This document shows positions 9,625-19,422 of a DNA stretch of 64,000 bases, piece after piece (the stretch's first letter is position 1; every line of letters starts with the position of its first letter). The DNA comes from Lentisphaerae bacterium RIFOXYA12_64_32 (GTDB lineage Bacteria > Verrucomicrobiota > Lentisphaeria > Oligosphaerales > YB12-FULL-65-16). The notes under the pieces were generated by a model. The model did not search any database and was not told where the DNA came from. It worked only from the letters and a program-made list of their open reading frames with translations. Location: contig MHBL01000433.1 in NCBI GenBank assembly GCA_001803235.1, forward strand, positions 28,594 to 92,593, read 5' to 3'. Made by a program: the position numbers and the translations under genes.

Positions 9625-12168
9625 TCATAGACCGCTCGGGACCGCGATGGGAACCTGGATCTTGGCTTGGACCTCGGAGTAGAGGTCGACCTTCACCCCC
9701 AGAGCGTGCAGCGAGACGATCAGGCTGTAGCGAATCTTGGCGTTCGACCTGCCCAAGGCAGGGCGGGTCTTCCACCAGCCGGTGGTCGGGAACACGGCAA
9801 TGTGCTTCATGCTCAGGAGCTTCGCCGCCGGGCCTTCCCAGAAGTCAGAGTGCACCGACCCCTTGAAGACCATCGAACCCAACTTCCACTCGTCTATAGA
9901 CCCCTTGACCACCTCACGATGCTCTGCCTTCGCCTCGTCCTGCGCGTGCTGGTTGACCTGAGCCCTCAAGTCCTCAACCGGTTGACCCGGCGAACTGACT
10001 CTGAACCGTAGGCGGCAACCTGGATATCCGTACCTCGAAGCGGTTCGGTTGCCCGGGTTCGGGTCAATGAAGTACGAAAGCGTGACTCGCATTCGGACAT
10101 CCTCACGCCCCGCGATCGTGCTGAGCACATCGTCGGGCCATGGCAACGTATAGACGTGGTACTCGTTGTAGTGCGCAGAGCGGCCGTCTTCGTCAGCGGC
10201 AAACGGCTGTAGTTCGGCTTGGGCAATCATGGTGACACGTTCACGGGCACACTCGACGGCGGCTTTATACCGCGGTATTCCGTACCCTACCGTCTTGAGC
10301 AGCCACTTCCGCCGCTCTTTGCCCGTCAACGCATTGCCATCCGCGTCAAACCTAGGAATGGACTCCTCCATCGCCGGCGTCCACTCGGCGGAATGAACCA
10401 TCAACCCCCGCACTGTCTCCGGCCAAAGGTCCGGGTGCGATGCGAGTAGGTAACCCGCCATCTGCGACGCCAGCGCCGTTGCCGCACTCGTGCCGTCAAA
10501 GAGTTCGAAGAAGGTCTTGGGAAAGTCAGCGCTGGTCGAGAGAGGCAGCACCTCTGGGAAACACTGGACGCTCTGGTTCGGCCCGAGCGCGCCATTCCCG
10601 CCCTCAAGGACGATATCGGGTTTCGCGGGCCACTCGTCCTCCCATGCGAGCGACGTGCGATTGCTGGGTGCCATGCCGTACGCCGACGCGAGCGTACGGT
10701 ATCCCTTGCGGTCCGGCAGCGCCCGCAGTCGATCCATCAGTGTGCAACTGCCAACGCAGAGCGCGTTCCACGCCTGTCCCGGGTTCTGCACCGGCGATTC
10801 GTGATTGGGGGCCGGGTACAGCGACCAGTCCTGTTTCGGGACATTGCCGACGCTGATGCAGAAGAGACGTCTGACCGCTCCGTTGGCGTCGGTCCCAGCG
10901 GCCAGGCGATCAATCTCCGCCGACCATGAACTCGGCCTGCCGACACTCCTGCCGTCCATGGTGCTTGCCATGCACCAGACACGGGTTCGTTGGGCGTCCG
11001 CTATCTCGGCCGTGGCAACGCCCTGGGCCGTGTAGGCTGCTGCTGCCTTCTCGTCCCGGTTCACTTCCGGCGGCGGTGGCACAATCTTCACGCCCTCGAG
11101 AATGTACGGAACTGGGATCTGTTCGTTCTTGGCCAGAACGGTGGTCAGGTTCCCATAGGCCGCCATCCCCGCCATGGGGGTACCATGGCCCTGGTCGTCC
11201 CCGGTGTTCCATGTCGCCTTGATCGTGTGGTTGTCTGCGGCGGCGAGAACCGGAGAGAGTAAGGGGTGCCCACGGTTGACCCCGGTGTCCAGAACACAGA
11301 CCGCAAGCTCGCCCGTCCCGAGCGGGCGCAGACGTCGCAGCGCATCCTCCTGCCACTTGGCCTGTTCCTCGGGCGTGAGATCCACGAAGAAGTCGGCGTA
11401 GTCTCCGACTCGCCGGATCTCTGCCAGGCAGTTCATCAGGGCAAAGGACTGTCCGAACTGGCCAAAGCGCCCGCGCACATGGAGAATGGTGTGCTCGGGA
11501 AGCTTCTCGACCGCTTGGCCTACTTCAAACTTGCACCGCACCGCCTCGCCGCCAAACTGGCGCAGGATCCCCTGGCGGTCCTCCTCGCTGTCGCCCCGGC
11601 GCAACCACACCTCGTACCAACCCTCATCCTCAGGCTGGGGACATGGGCTTACGTCCGTCCACAACTCGTCCAGAACGGCCGCGCGAAGCCGGCTGATGCT
11701 GTCCACAAGCTCCCGGCGTTTGGGTTCGGTGGATTGCGCGCTTTTCTGCTTGGTCAGGTACTGCTCGAAGATCCGCACAAACTCATCCAGCGCGCCGTCA
11801 CGGATGAACCACCGTTGAAGTTCGACCGTCTTCCCTGACACGTCCGCCGCGACAGAATGATTGAGCAGCACGAACTTCGGGACCACGTGGTCCGCCCACG
11901 CGTCCGTTTGCAGCGGAATGCCTGGCTGCCCCTCAATGGTGACGATGATCCCCTTGGAGCGGATCTCCGCCTCCCGGTCAGCCCAACTCGGCACGCGGGT
12001 CCGGTACTCGTTCCGGATCAGCTCCGCTTCACGTCGGAGAGCCGCGCCATGCTGCCGCCGGTCTTGAGGGGGGATGACGACCGCCTCGATGCGCCTTCTT
12101 CTGGGCTGGAACTCACCGCGCTCATGCCAGCGGTCCCCCAGGCGCAGCAGCGGGTATTGGTTCGGCAT
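9625..12168 (-). CDS. Subtilisin-like S8 family serine protease with large N-terminal extension
   Basis: Asp motif LAVCVLDTGVNRGHPLL, His motif DDQGHGTPMAGMAA, Ser motif FDGTSAATALASQMAGYLLASHPDL. Confidence 0.9.
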   Translation of the reverse strand: MPNQYPLLRLGDRWHERGEFQPRRRRIEAVVIPPQDRRQHGAALRREAELIRNEYRTRVPSWADREAEIRSKGIIVTIEGQPGIPLQTDAWADHVVPKFVLLNHSVAADVSGKTVELQRWFIRDGALDEFVRIFEQYLTKQKSAQSTEPKRRELVDSISRLRAAVLDELWTDVSPCPQPEDEGWYEVWLRRGDSEEDRQGILRQFGGEAVRCKFEVGQAVEKLPEHTILHVRGRFGQFGQSFALMNCLAEIRRVGDYADFFVDLTPEEQAKWQEDALRRLRPLGTGELAVCVLDTGVNRGHPLLSPVLAAADNHTIKATWNTGDDQGHGTPMAGMAAYGNLTTVLAKNEQIPVPYILEGVKIVPPPPEVNRDEKAAAAYTAQGVATAEIADAQRTRVWCMASTMDGRSVGRPSSWSAEIDRLAAGTDANGAVRRLFCISVGNVPKQDWSLYPAPNHESPVQNPGQAWNALCVGSCTLMDRLRALPDRKGYRTLASAYGMAPSNRTSLAWEDEWPAKPDIVLEGGNGALGPNQSVQCFPEVLPLSTSADFPKTFFELFDGTSAATALASQMAGYLLASHPDLWPETVRGLMVHSAEWTPAMEESIPRFDADGNALTGKERRKWLLKTVGYGIPRYKAAVECARERVTMIAQAELQPFAADEDGRSAHYNEYHVYTLPWPDDVLSTIAGREDVRMRVTLSYFIDPNPGNRTASRYGYPGCRLRFRVSSPGQPVEDLRAQVNQHAQDEAKAEHREVVKGSIDEWKLGSMVFKGSVHSDFWEGPAAKLLSMKHIAVFPTTGWWKTRPALGRSNAKIRYSLIVSLHALGVKVDLYSEVQAKIQVPIAVPSGL

Positions 12169-12174
12169 ACGGCG

Positions 12175-13167
12175 TTAGGCCTTTGTCGGTCGACTCAGAC
12201 GTCGTCGGTCGGCAAGGGCGCTCAGGAGAAGGGGCGTGCTCACGCAAGGCAGGCCTTCGATGATCCGTTCCTTGATCGCTTCGCTGGCCACACGTTCCGC
12301 CTCGGCAAAGGTCATTCCCTGCATGGCCCCCAGCACCTTTGACCAGTTGATGTCAGAGTCCTTCTCCTGCAGGAGACGGCGCTTCATCAGAAGCTCAACC
12401 TCCTTGCGGGACGGCAGTCCGTACTCGATGATGTCATCGAAGCGCCGGAACAGCGCCACGTCCAGTGCGTCCGGGTGATTCGACGCCGCAATCACAATGC
12501 TGTTCCCGCGCATGCTGTCGATGAAGACGAGGAAACTGTTCAGCACCCGCCGCATCTCGGCCACGTCGTGCTGTGAGCCGCGCGCCAAACCGAGCGAATC
12601 GAACTCGTCGAACAGAAACACGGCGTGCTGGCGCTCGATGGTCTCAAACACGAGCCGGAGTTTCGTCGCCGTCTCGCCCAGGTACTTGGTGAACAACGCG
12701 TCCAGACGCACCACGTACAGCGGCAACGCAAGGTCATGCGCCAGGGCATGCGCGGTCATCGTCTTCCCGCACCCGGACGGGCCCAACAGCAGCAGGCGAT
12801 GGCGGGGCGTGAGGTTGTACTCGCACAACTGGTTCGCGTGCTGCTGCTCCTTGACGATCCGCTCGAGCCGGCGCCGAAGCGCGGCCGACAGCACCATCTG
12901 CTTCAGCCCGAAGGCCGGTTCCACGGCATCCATCAACCCGGCAAGCTCATTGGCGGCAAATGGACCGTCCCCCAGGCTGGCCCGCATACGGTTGGCCTGC
13001 TGCGCTTTGTTCCCCTTCTCCAGCAGCCGCTGAATGGTGGCCGCAGCCTCGTCATGCCCCATGCGCGCCTCGTTCGCGGCAAGTTGCAGCACGGCCGTGC
13101 GGAATCGCTCGTCGTCACCTTCGAAGTGACTTCGCAACATTTCGACAATCTGATTGATGGCAGCCAT
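12175..13167 (-). CDS. AAA+ ATPase (COG0464/SpoVK-like), partner of S8 protease
   Basis: Walker A LLLGPSGCGKTMTAHALA, Walker B AVFLFDEFDSLG, sensor NHPDALDVALFRRFDDIIEY; 6 bp upstream of protease ORF. Confidence 0.9.
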   Translation of the reverse strand: MAAINQIVEMLRSHFEGDDERFRTAVLQLAANEARMGHDEAAATIQRLLEKGNKAQQANRMRASLGDGPFAANELAGLMDAVEPAFGLKQMVLSAALRRRLERIVKEQQHANQLCEYNLTPRHRLLLLGPSGCGKTMTAHALAHDLALPLYVVRLDALFTKYLGETATKLRLVFETIERQHAVFLFDEFDSLGLARGSQHDVAEMRRVLNSFLVFIDSMRGNSIVIAASNHPDALDVALFRRFDDIIEYGLPSRKEVELLMKRRLLQEKDSDINWSKVLGAMQGMTFAEAERVASEAIKERIIEGLPCVSTPLLLSALADRRRLSRPTKA

Positions 13168-13454
13168 CGTATGAACCCCAATCACTTGCACCGCAACATC
13201 GCACCTCTATCCGTACTATACTGCCCGCGCGACGCGACCCCAACGCCGGGACGTGGGACGGATGCCGCGCTTGGTCAAGACGCCCGCGGACATCCCCCGT
13301 CACGCCGATACCGCCGACCGCAACACAGGCAGAAGGGGCTGGCGTGACTGGCTCGACTTGCCCAAGAACCGCAACAGATCAGACCTGGGGGGGCGGGAAG
13401 CAAGGTCGGACAACTTTCGAGCCCGTGTGGCTGCTCCCTGAGCGCAAATGAGCT

Positions 13455-13678
13455 AGCCAAGACAGGTTTGACATCAATGACACGCAACATAAGAAATGCT
13501 GAACGCTGAATGCTGAGTACTGAATGTCGGATGTTGAGTGCCCAACCGAAACCCGGTCTCGTCGAACCACGCGATGGAGCGTACCCAACATCCCGGCCCC
13601 CAGCTCAGCATTCAGCGTTCAGCATTCAGCACTTCCGGGCTCGGCCCCGCCTTAAATTGGGGGGCATTCGGTTTGACA
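13455..13678. repeat. Diverged copy of the 9410-9618 inverted-repeat element, right flank of S8/AAA module
   Basis: GCCAAGACAGGTTTGACATCAATG at left, CTTAAATTGGGGGGCATTCGGTTTGAC at right; matches the element at 9.4-9.6 kb. Contains nested (TGCTGAATGCTGAACGCTGAA)-type inverted repeat. Confidence 0.65.
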
Positions 13679-13706
13679 TCACCCCCACATCACGCCCCCC
13701 CACACA

Positions 13707-14005
13707 CAGGTCAGAAGAAACGCGTTGTCCATGGAACCGAACGCCATCAAGGTGTGTCTCACTCGGTAAGACGGGGACTGGTAGGACAGTCCGAGGATAG
13801 GAAGCTGGCAGTCGAGGTAGGAAGGCAGAGTCAGAGATCGAGACAGCTCGAGAGTTGCTCGGAGTGGGTCGAGAAGGCTGCCAGGCACGAGGAAGCGAAG
13901 GTCGCATCAACAGGCAGAAGGCAGAGCGGGTTGAGAGAGCCTGGTGATGGCAAGAGGGTCCGATCCAGTCCCCGCCTCGCTCTTTTCTTTGCTTCCGGCG
14001 CGACA
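13707..14005 (+). ncRNA. Candidate structured RNA / repeat element, copy A
   Basis: Homologous to 20332-20630; conserved CAGGTCrGAAGAAACGCGTTGTCCATGGAACCGAACGCCATCAmGGTGTGTCTCACTCrGTA followed by stems with compensatory differences between copies. Confidence 0.45.
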
Positions 14006-14161
14006 GCGTTGACCTCCGTTGTGCAACACCACGCATTGACGTTGTCTTGACGTCGATCCGACGCGCCTCACCCAAAGCGGTACTTCGTCTGCCCGCAGCG
14101 CTTGCGCCTGTGGCGCCAGCGACAGGCGCTGCAGGCGGGTACACGCAATCCAAAGCGGAAG

Positions 14162-14395
14162 CCTCGGGGACAGGCACATAGTGGCGGGGCTGGCCAAAAT
14201 GCGCCAGTGCTCCGCCCGCGGCATGGGGCGCACGAACGTGTGGCACGCCGCGAACGGCCGCGACGCGGACCTGCAACACAGATAGCCCGTCCCGTCCCCA
14301 GGGTCTTCACGGTCCGGCTGACTCTGCTCTGGCCTTGTTGTGCCGAGGCGTGGCGGGTATTGTCCAAAGGCGACACAGATAGCCTGTCCCCAAGG
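14162..14395. mobile_element. ~235-bp TIR element, copy 1 (MITE-like)
   Basis: CCTCGGGGACAGGCACATAG ... CACAGATAGCCTGTCCCCAAGG ends; near-identical to 19726-19963 and 20802-21035. Confidence 0.7.
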
Positions 14396-14396
14396 A

Positions 14397-17300
14397 CTAC
14401 CCATTCGCCAGCAGTCCGGTCGGTCGCGGCCGTCCCAGGCGCTCCGCGATCTCCATGACGACCTCGCGGACCTCGGGGAACAGGCGTTCAAGGATGGTCA
14501 CATCGCCCGTGCGGAAGTACTCAACCGCCTGAATAAAGGGGTCTACAAGGCGGAGCACGTCTGCGTTCCGCACCGTGGCTCTCACCATGTCCACGGCGTC
14601 CGCGAACCGCTCCGGTACGAGCTGCAGCACGTGACGCAGGAAGGTGCCCATTTGTGCCCCGTACCAGTCCAGTTCGTGCCACGCTTCCATTGCCAAGACG
14701 GCGCGGAGAAGGTTCAGACCGACGTCTGCCTCGCCTTTTCGGAGTGCACCTGACGCGACTCCCAGGATGTACTCGCACACCCCCGCGAGGTCTCTCGGCG
14801 GGATCGGCACAGCCGCCAACGCTACAGGCAAGGCCTCCATGCGTTTGCCGTGGCGGCCTAGGCAGGCCAGCGCGATCTCCCGATCCGCGGCGGGGCTCCA
14901 GTACTGCGGTTCAACCGTCAGGGCGGCGTCGAGATCCTCGAGGGCCTCGGCATACCGTCCGGCCAGAAGCAGAATGTCGCCCCGGAAGCGGTGTACCTCA
15001 CGAGGGCTGGCCCCAATCGTCTCGGCTTGATCGACCGCGGTCAGCGCGTCGTCCGCGCGTTGCAGACGGACCAGACACCACGCTTTCCTCAGAAGCAACT
15101 CCGGCGTGTTCGCCGCCTGTGGCGCCGCTTCCAGACGCGCAAGTGCATCTTCGTGTCGTCCCAACTTCCAGAGGGACAGGACGACGGTCAGGATCATCTC
15201 GGGGTGGTCGGGTACCAGATCGCAGGCCTGTTCGGCCGCTGCGAGCGCCTCGGGGTGGCGCCCCAGGCTGCGAAGCGCGACGGACTGCAACCGCCACAAC
15301 TCCGCAGTGGGCTCGCCGACGTCGGCGGCCTTGCGGAAGGCCTCAAGCGCTTGCTTGTAGTCACCGGTCAAACCTGCCGCCCGGCCCAGTACTCTCCAGG
15401 CGGTGGCGCTTTGCGGGTCCATTTCCACGGCGTGTTGTGCGCACTCCGCAGCTTCCGGGAAGTGCTCAAGTTCGAACAGCGCCATCGATTGCGCCAGCCA
15501 CAGCTCCGCTGTGGGTCCGCCGACTTCGGCTGCCTTGCGGAGCGCGGCAAGCGCTTGATCGTGGTCACCGGTCAAGCCAACCACCCGGCCCAACTCCTCC
15601 CAGACCCCGGCGTCTTGCGGGGCCACCTCGGTAGCGCGTCGCGCGCACTCTGCGGCCTCAGGGTAGCGCTTGAGTGCCCGCAGTGTCATCGACTGCAGCC
15701 GCCACAGTTCTGCCGTGGGGGCAGCGAACTGAACAGCCTTACGGGCGGCATCCAGCGCCGGCTCGTCTTGGTCAGCGAAGTGCAGTGTCAGGACCAGTCT
15801 CTCCCACGCCGTGGCGTCTTGCGGGGCCATCTCGGTGGCGTGTCGTGCGCACTCCGCAGCCTCCGAGAAGCGCTTGAGCGCAAGCAGCGCCACGGATTGC
15901 CCTTTCCACAGTTCCACGGTGGGCCCACCGAGTTCGGCCGCCTTGCGGAAGGCCCCGAGTGCCTGCTCGTAGTCACCGCTCCCGAATGCCGTCCGACCCA
16001 ACTCCTCCCAGGTTGTGGGATTCTGCGGTGCCATCTCGGCGGCATGCCGTGCGCATTCCGTGGCTTCAGGGAGACGCTTGAGTGCAAGCAGTACCCTCGA
16101 TTGCCCTCGCCAGAGATCCGCGGTGGAGCCGCCGAGTTCAGCCGCCTTGTGGTAGGCCTCAAGCGCCGGCTCGTTCTGATCAGCCAAGCACAACGCCCAA
16201 CCCAGTCGCTCCCATGCGCCGGCGTTGTCGGGTTCCAACTCGACGGCCTTGCGCGCACACTCCGCCGCCTCCGGGAAGCGTTTCAGTGCCTGCAGTACCA
16301 TGGATTGCCGCCGCCATCGCTCTGCGGTGGGACCGCCAATGTCGGCCGCCTTGCAGAAAGCCTCAAGCGCAGGCTCGTTCTGGTCAGTGAAGTGCAATGC
16401 CCAACCCAGTCCCTCCCATCCGCCCACGTTTCCGGGCTCCAACTCGATGACCCTGCGCGCGCATTCCGCGGCCTCCGGGAAGCGCTTGAGTGCAAGCAGC
16501 GCCCTCGATTGCCGTTCCCAGAGATCCATCGTGGGGCCGCCGATCTCGGCCGCCTTGCGGTAGGCGTCCAGTGCCTGCTCGTGGTTACCTTGGCGAACGA
16601 CGGCGATACCCAGGAGTCTCCACCCGTCCGCGTCGGACGGTTTCTGTGCGGTCAGCGCACGTGCGTGCTTCTCCGCTTCTGCCGCGCCACCCAACTTCAG
16701 CAGTTCGGAGACGTCGTCCGCGGCATCCTTGTAGCGCCCGGACTGAAGGTGGAGTTGAGCCTGAACGTCATAGGCTGACCTGGTGCCTTCGGCATCCCCC
16801 TGGTCCAGGGTCTCGCGTAGGAAGGAAGCGGCTTCCTGCTCTGCCCGCCGCCCCATCCCGACGGTGACGAGCGCGTCTACGCGAGAACGGAAGATGTCGC
16901 ATCGCAAGTCGGCAGGCGCTGCGGCCTGAACGTAGTACATCTCCTCAACGTGATGCAAGATTCCCTGCTTGTCAGCGCCGGGGAGGCGGCGCAAGCCCCG
17001 TGTGTGTTCCTCATACAGGGAGCGTATGTCCTCCGGAGTGTAGTACAACTTGAGGAAGTCCACGAGGAAACGGAATCGCTGCTGTCCCGCGACACTTGCG
17101 GTTTGGCGCCAGATCCGGAAAAGACGTTCCGAGACGTCGTATCGCGTGGCGCGCTGGCGCTGGAGCTTGATTGGCCGGACATAATGCTGCTGTTTCAGGC
17201 GCTGGAGCTGGGCGTTGACCTTGGCGACCGGCAGGCGGGTGGCGAGGGCGATCTCGGAGGGCGTGGCCGGTCCCGGCATCTCACACAATGTGTCCAGGAC

Positions 17301-18245
17301 CTTTCGGGGTTGTTCCGCCAAGTCGTCGAAACGGCGGACGAAATACTCTCGCAGGTCCTCCATGAGTTGAGCAAGAGCAACCTCGATTTCGAGGAACGTG
17401 TTGCGGGTGGCGACCTGCGCAACGAACAGAATCAACCGGGGATTGCCCCCCGTCAGCGCGAGGATGGCCGGAAGTTTGCGGCTCAGCTCCTCCTGGCGCG
17501 CGTTGAACTCATCGATCCTGCCCTCTTCGGCAAACCATTTCCCGACCAACTCGAGTACTTCAGGCTCTCGCAAGTCCTCGATGGGGCGAACATCGAAGAA
17601 ATCATGGAATGCTGCCTGTTGTCCGAGAATCTGCTTGAAGACAGTTGGCGCGCTGGCAATGATCAGCACGAAACCTTGACCACTCAAGAAAGCGCGGAAG
17701 CGTTCGTGGTCACTGTGCCGCCACCCCGAGAGAACCTTCTGCACATTGTCGACAAGCAGCAGAATGCGTTTGTGGCGTTCGTCGTGGTAACGTGTCAGGC
17801 GCTCGAAACAGCAGCCGCATACGGCCGCATCGTCCTGCCGAGGCAGATCAGGCGGCAGTTGCCAGAGAGACTCAAGGACATTCTCCTGGCGCAGTTTGGC
17901 GATGACGTTGAGCAGGAAGTTGGCGAGTGAGTTCTGTCCCGCATACTCCTCCTCGGTGAAGAGCACGGGCGTCCACGCCGACAAGTCGGTGGAGACGGCA
18001 AACGGCGGGGCGAGGCGTCCGGCGACATAGTGGCGGACCAGGCTGAGGAGGTGGGTCTTGCCTATTCCGCGTGGGCCGACCAGAACCGTGTGATTCGCCA
18101 CACAACCGGCTGGAGAAGACAACAAACCGAGCAGGTCGGAGAGCACACTGTCCCGGCCAACCAGGGTCCGCCCGAGCTGTTCCGGAACGGCCTGCCAGGG
18201 TGCGAAAGGATGCCGGCGTACTCCCGACGTGTCAAACGGACGCAT
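14397..18245 (-). CDS. STAND/AAA-type ATPase with winged-helix-like region and C-terminal TPR array
   Basis: Walker A VLVGPRGIGKTHLLSLVRHY, Walker B RILLLVDNVQ; C-terminal tandem TPRs (e.g. ALLALKRFPEAAECARRVIELEPGNVGGWEGLGWALHFTDQNEPALEAF). Start ATG 18245 overlaps upstream gene end. Confidence 0.85.
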   Translation of the reverse strand: MRPFDTSGVRRHPFAPWQAVPEQLGRTLVGRDSVLSDLLGLLSSPAGCVANHTVLVGPRGIGKTHLLSLVRHYVAGRLAPPFAVSTDLSAWTPVLFTEEEYAGQNSLANFLLNVIAKLRQENVLESLWQLPPDLPRQDDAAVCGCCFERLTRYHDERHKRILLLVDNVQKVLSGWRHSDHERFRAFLSGQGFVLIIASAPTVFKQILGQQAAFHDFFDVRPIEDLREPEVLELVGKWFAEEGRIDEFNARQEELSRKLPAILALTGGNPRLILFVAQVATRNTFLEIEVALAQLMEDLREYFVRRFDDLAEQPRKVLDTLCEMPGPATPSEIALATRLPVAKVNAQLQRLKQQHYVRPIKLQRQRATRYDVSERLFRIWRQTASVAGQQRFRFLVDFLKLYYTPEDIRSLYEEHTRGLRRLPGADKQGILHHVEEMYYVQAAAPADLRCDIFRSRVDALVTVGMGRRAEQEAASFLRETLDQGDAEGTRSAYDVQAQLHLQSGRYKDAADDVSELLKLGGAAEAEKHARALTAQKPSDADGWRLLGIAVVRQGNHEQALDAYRKAAEIGGPTMDLWERQSRALLALKRFPEAAECARRVIELEPGNVGGWEGLGWALHFTDQNEPALEAFCKAADIGGPTAERWRRQSMVLQALKRFPEAAECARKAVELEPDNAGAWERLGWALCLADQNEPALEAYHKAAELGGSTADLWRGQSRVLLALKRLPEATECARHAAEMAPQNPTTWEELGRTAFGSGDYEQALGAFRKAAELGGPTVELWKGQSVALLALKRFSEAAECARHATEMAPQDATAWERLVLTLHFADQDEPALDAARKAVQFAAPTAELWRLQSMTLRALKRYPEAAECARRATEVAPQDAGVWEELGRVVGLTGDHDQALAALRKAAEVGGPTAELWLAQSMALFELEHFPEAAECAQHAVEMDPQSATAWRVLGRAAGLTGDYKQALEAFRKAADVGEPTAELWRLQSVALRSLGRHPEALAAAEQACDLVPDHPEMILTVVLSLWKLGRHEDALARLEAAPQAANTPELLLRKAWCLVRLQRADDALTAVDQAETIGASPREVHRFRGDILLLAGRYAEALEDLDAALTVEPQYWSPAADREIALACLGRHGKRMEALPVALAAVPIPPRDLAGVCEYILGVASGALRKGEADVGLNLLRAVLAMEAWHELDWYGAQMGTFLRHVLQLVPERFADAVDMVRATVRNADVLRLVDPFIQAVEYFRTGDVTILERLFPEVREVVMEIAERLGRPRPTGLLANG
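15105..16535 (-). repeat. Tandem 68-aa (204-bp) double-TPR repeats inside the STAND gene
   Basis: About six well-conserved units of the form W..QS..L.ALKRFPEAAECAR.A.E..P...AWE.LG........AL.A.RKAAE.GGPTAEL. Confidence 0.8.
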
Positions 18246-19422
18246 GGTAGATCCTCCACCAGTCCCGGAGCCACTTGCTCTTGAACACGACCTCGCGTCG
18301 CTCCGGCAGCACCTCCTCGACGTAGAAATCGTCATGCAGCCAGCTCAACAGCAGATCGAATGCGCCCCCGTTCGCGGTGCCCAGTTCCTCATGGTACAGA
18401 GCCTGCAGCCTGGCCCGGGCGACCGGGCCTCCCGCAATCGCCAGCTCGCGCAGGAGCCGTTTGGCCGCGCGGGCCTCGTCGGGTGTGTAATAGCGATCCA
18501 GGCGCTCGTAGTAGTCCTCGAACCGGTTCCGGTACTGCGGTCCCAATGCGCGTTCCTCATAGCACATGCGGACGAGTTCGGGCGTGAGTTCCGCGCCGCG
18601 GTCCCGGACCTCACTGGCCACTGCGGACGCGAGGATCTGCATGAAGATGGGGATGAAGGTCTCTACCTGCTCCAGGAAGGTCTCCGTGATCAGGACATTG
18701 GCCTCGATCCCCCGGGAGGCGAGCAACTGCCGCACGAAGGTGGCGGCGGCCTCACGAGTGAAAGGACCCACGGGAATCTGGGCCAGGTCATTGATCTTGT
18801 GCGTGGCGCCGATATGCGCGGCGACGCGCGCCATGCCGACTGAACCGGCGACGAGTTGCCGCAAGCCCGGTCGGATCTCCGGCTCATGGCGCAGATGGCG
18901 AAGCCAGTCAAGTAGTGACAGGGCCTTCTCCTGTCCTTCCTCTCCGGAGTCGGCCATTCGGTGCAGCAGGAGTGGGAGTTCATCGAGAATAACGAGCAGT
19001 TTCGGCCCGGATGCTACGGCGGCGCGAACGGCGCTTTCACCTTGTTCACGCCATCCTTGCGCGAGTTGTTCCCGCAACGTTAACTTGATCTGCCAGATCT
19101 CAAGCTCCTCGATGTTCCGACGAGCCCCCGTCAGAATCCCCTGGGTAAACTTACGGACGTCGCCGCTGACCTTGCCAACCCTGACAACCAGATCGGCGAC
19201 GAGATCCTCGGGCGATTCGTAGTTCTGGCCATCCAGGTACACCGGCCGGAACCCGTTGGCGGGCCGCTCCATGAGTCGAAGCATGATGCTGCTCTTCCCC
19301 ACTCGCCTGGGTGCAGCGAGCAGAACGCTATCGCCCTCAAGCGTCTGCCACAGGTTGGCGATGAGTTGCTCGCGGTCGAAGAAATCCTCTCCGGTGACAG
19401 GGTTACCGGTGACAATATGCAT
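18232..19422 (-). CDS. ATP-binding protein (COG1672-like AAA ATPase), operon partner of STAND/TPR protein
   Basis: N-terminal NPVTGEDFFDREQLIANLWQ, Walker A LLAAPRRVGKSSIMLRL, Walker B LLVILDELPLLLHRM. Confidence 0.85.
   Translation of the reverse strand: MHIVTGNPVTGEDFFDREQLIANLWQTLEGDSVLLAAPRRVGKSSIMLRLMERPANGFRPVYLDGQNYESPEDLVADLVVRVGKVSGDVRKFTQGILTGARRNIEELEIWQIKLTLREQLAQGWREQGESAVRAAVASGPKLLVILDELPLLLHRMADSGEEGQEKALSLLDWLRHLRHEPEIRPGLRQLVAGSVGMARVAAHIGATHKINDLAQIPVGPFTREAAATFVRQLLASRGIEANVLITETFLEQVETFIPIFMQILASAVASEVRDRGAELTPELVRMCYEERALGPQYRNRFEDYYERLDRYYTPDEARAAKRLLRELAIAGGPVARARLQALYHEELGTANGGAFDLLLSWLHDDFYVEEVLPERREVVFKSKWLRDWWRIYHASV

Noticed and set aside
15105-16535. Possible CRISPR-like tandem repeat
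   Set aside because: Period is 204 bp, in frame, and encodes TPRs; no short repeat/spacer structure. No CRISPR array seen anywhere in the window.
14991-16778. 595-aa plus-strand ORF
   Set aside because: Antisense to the TPR repeat array; its apparent repeats mirror the TPR repeats.
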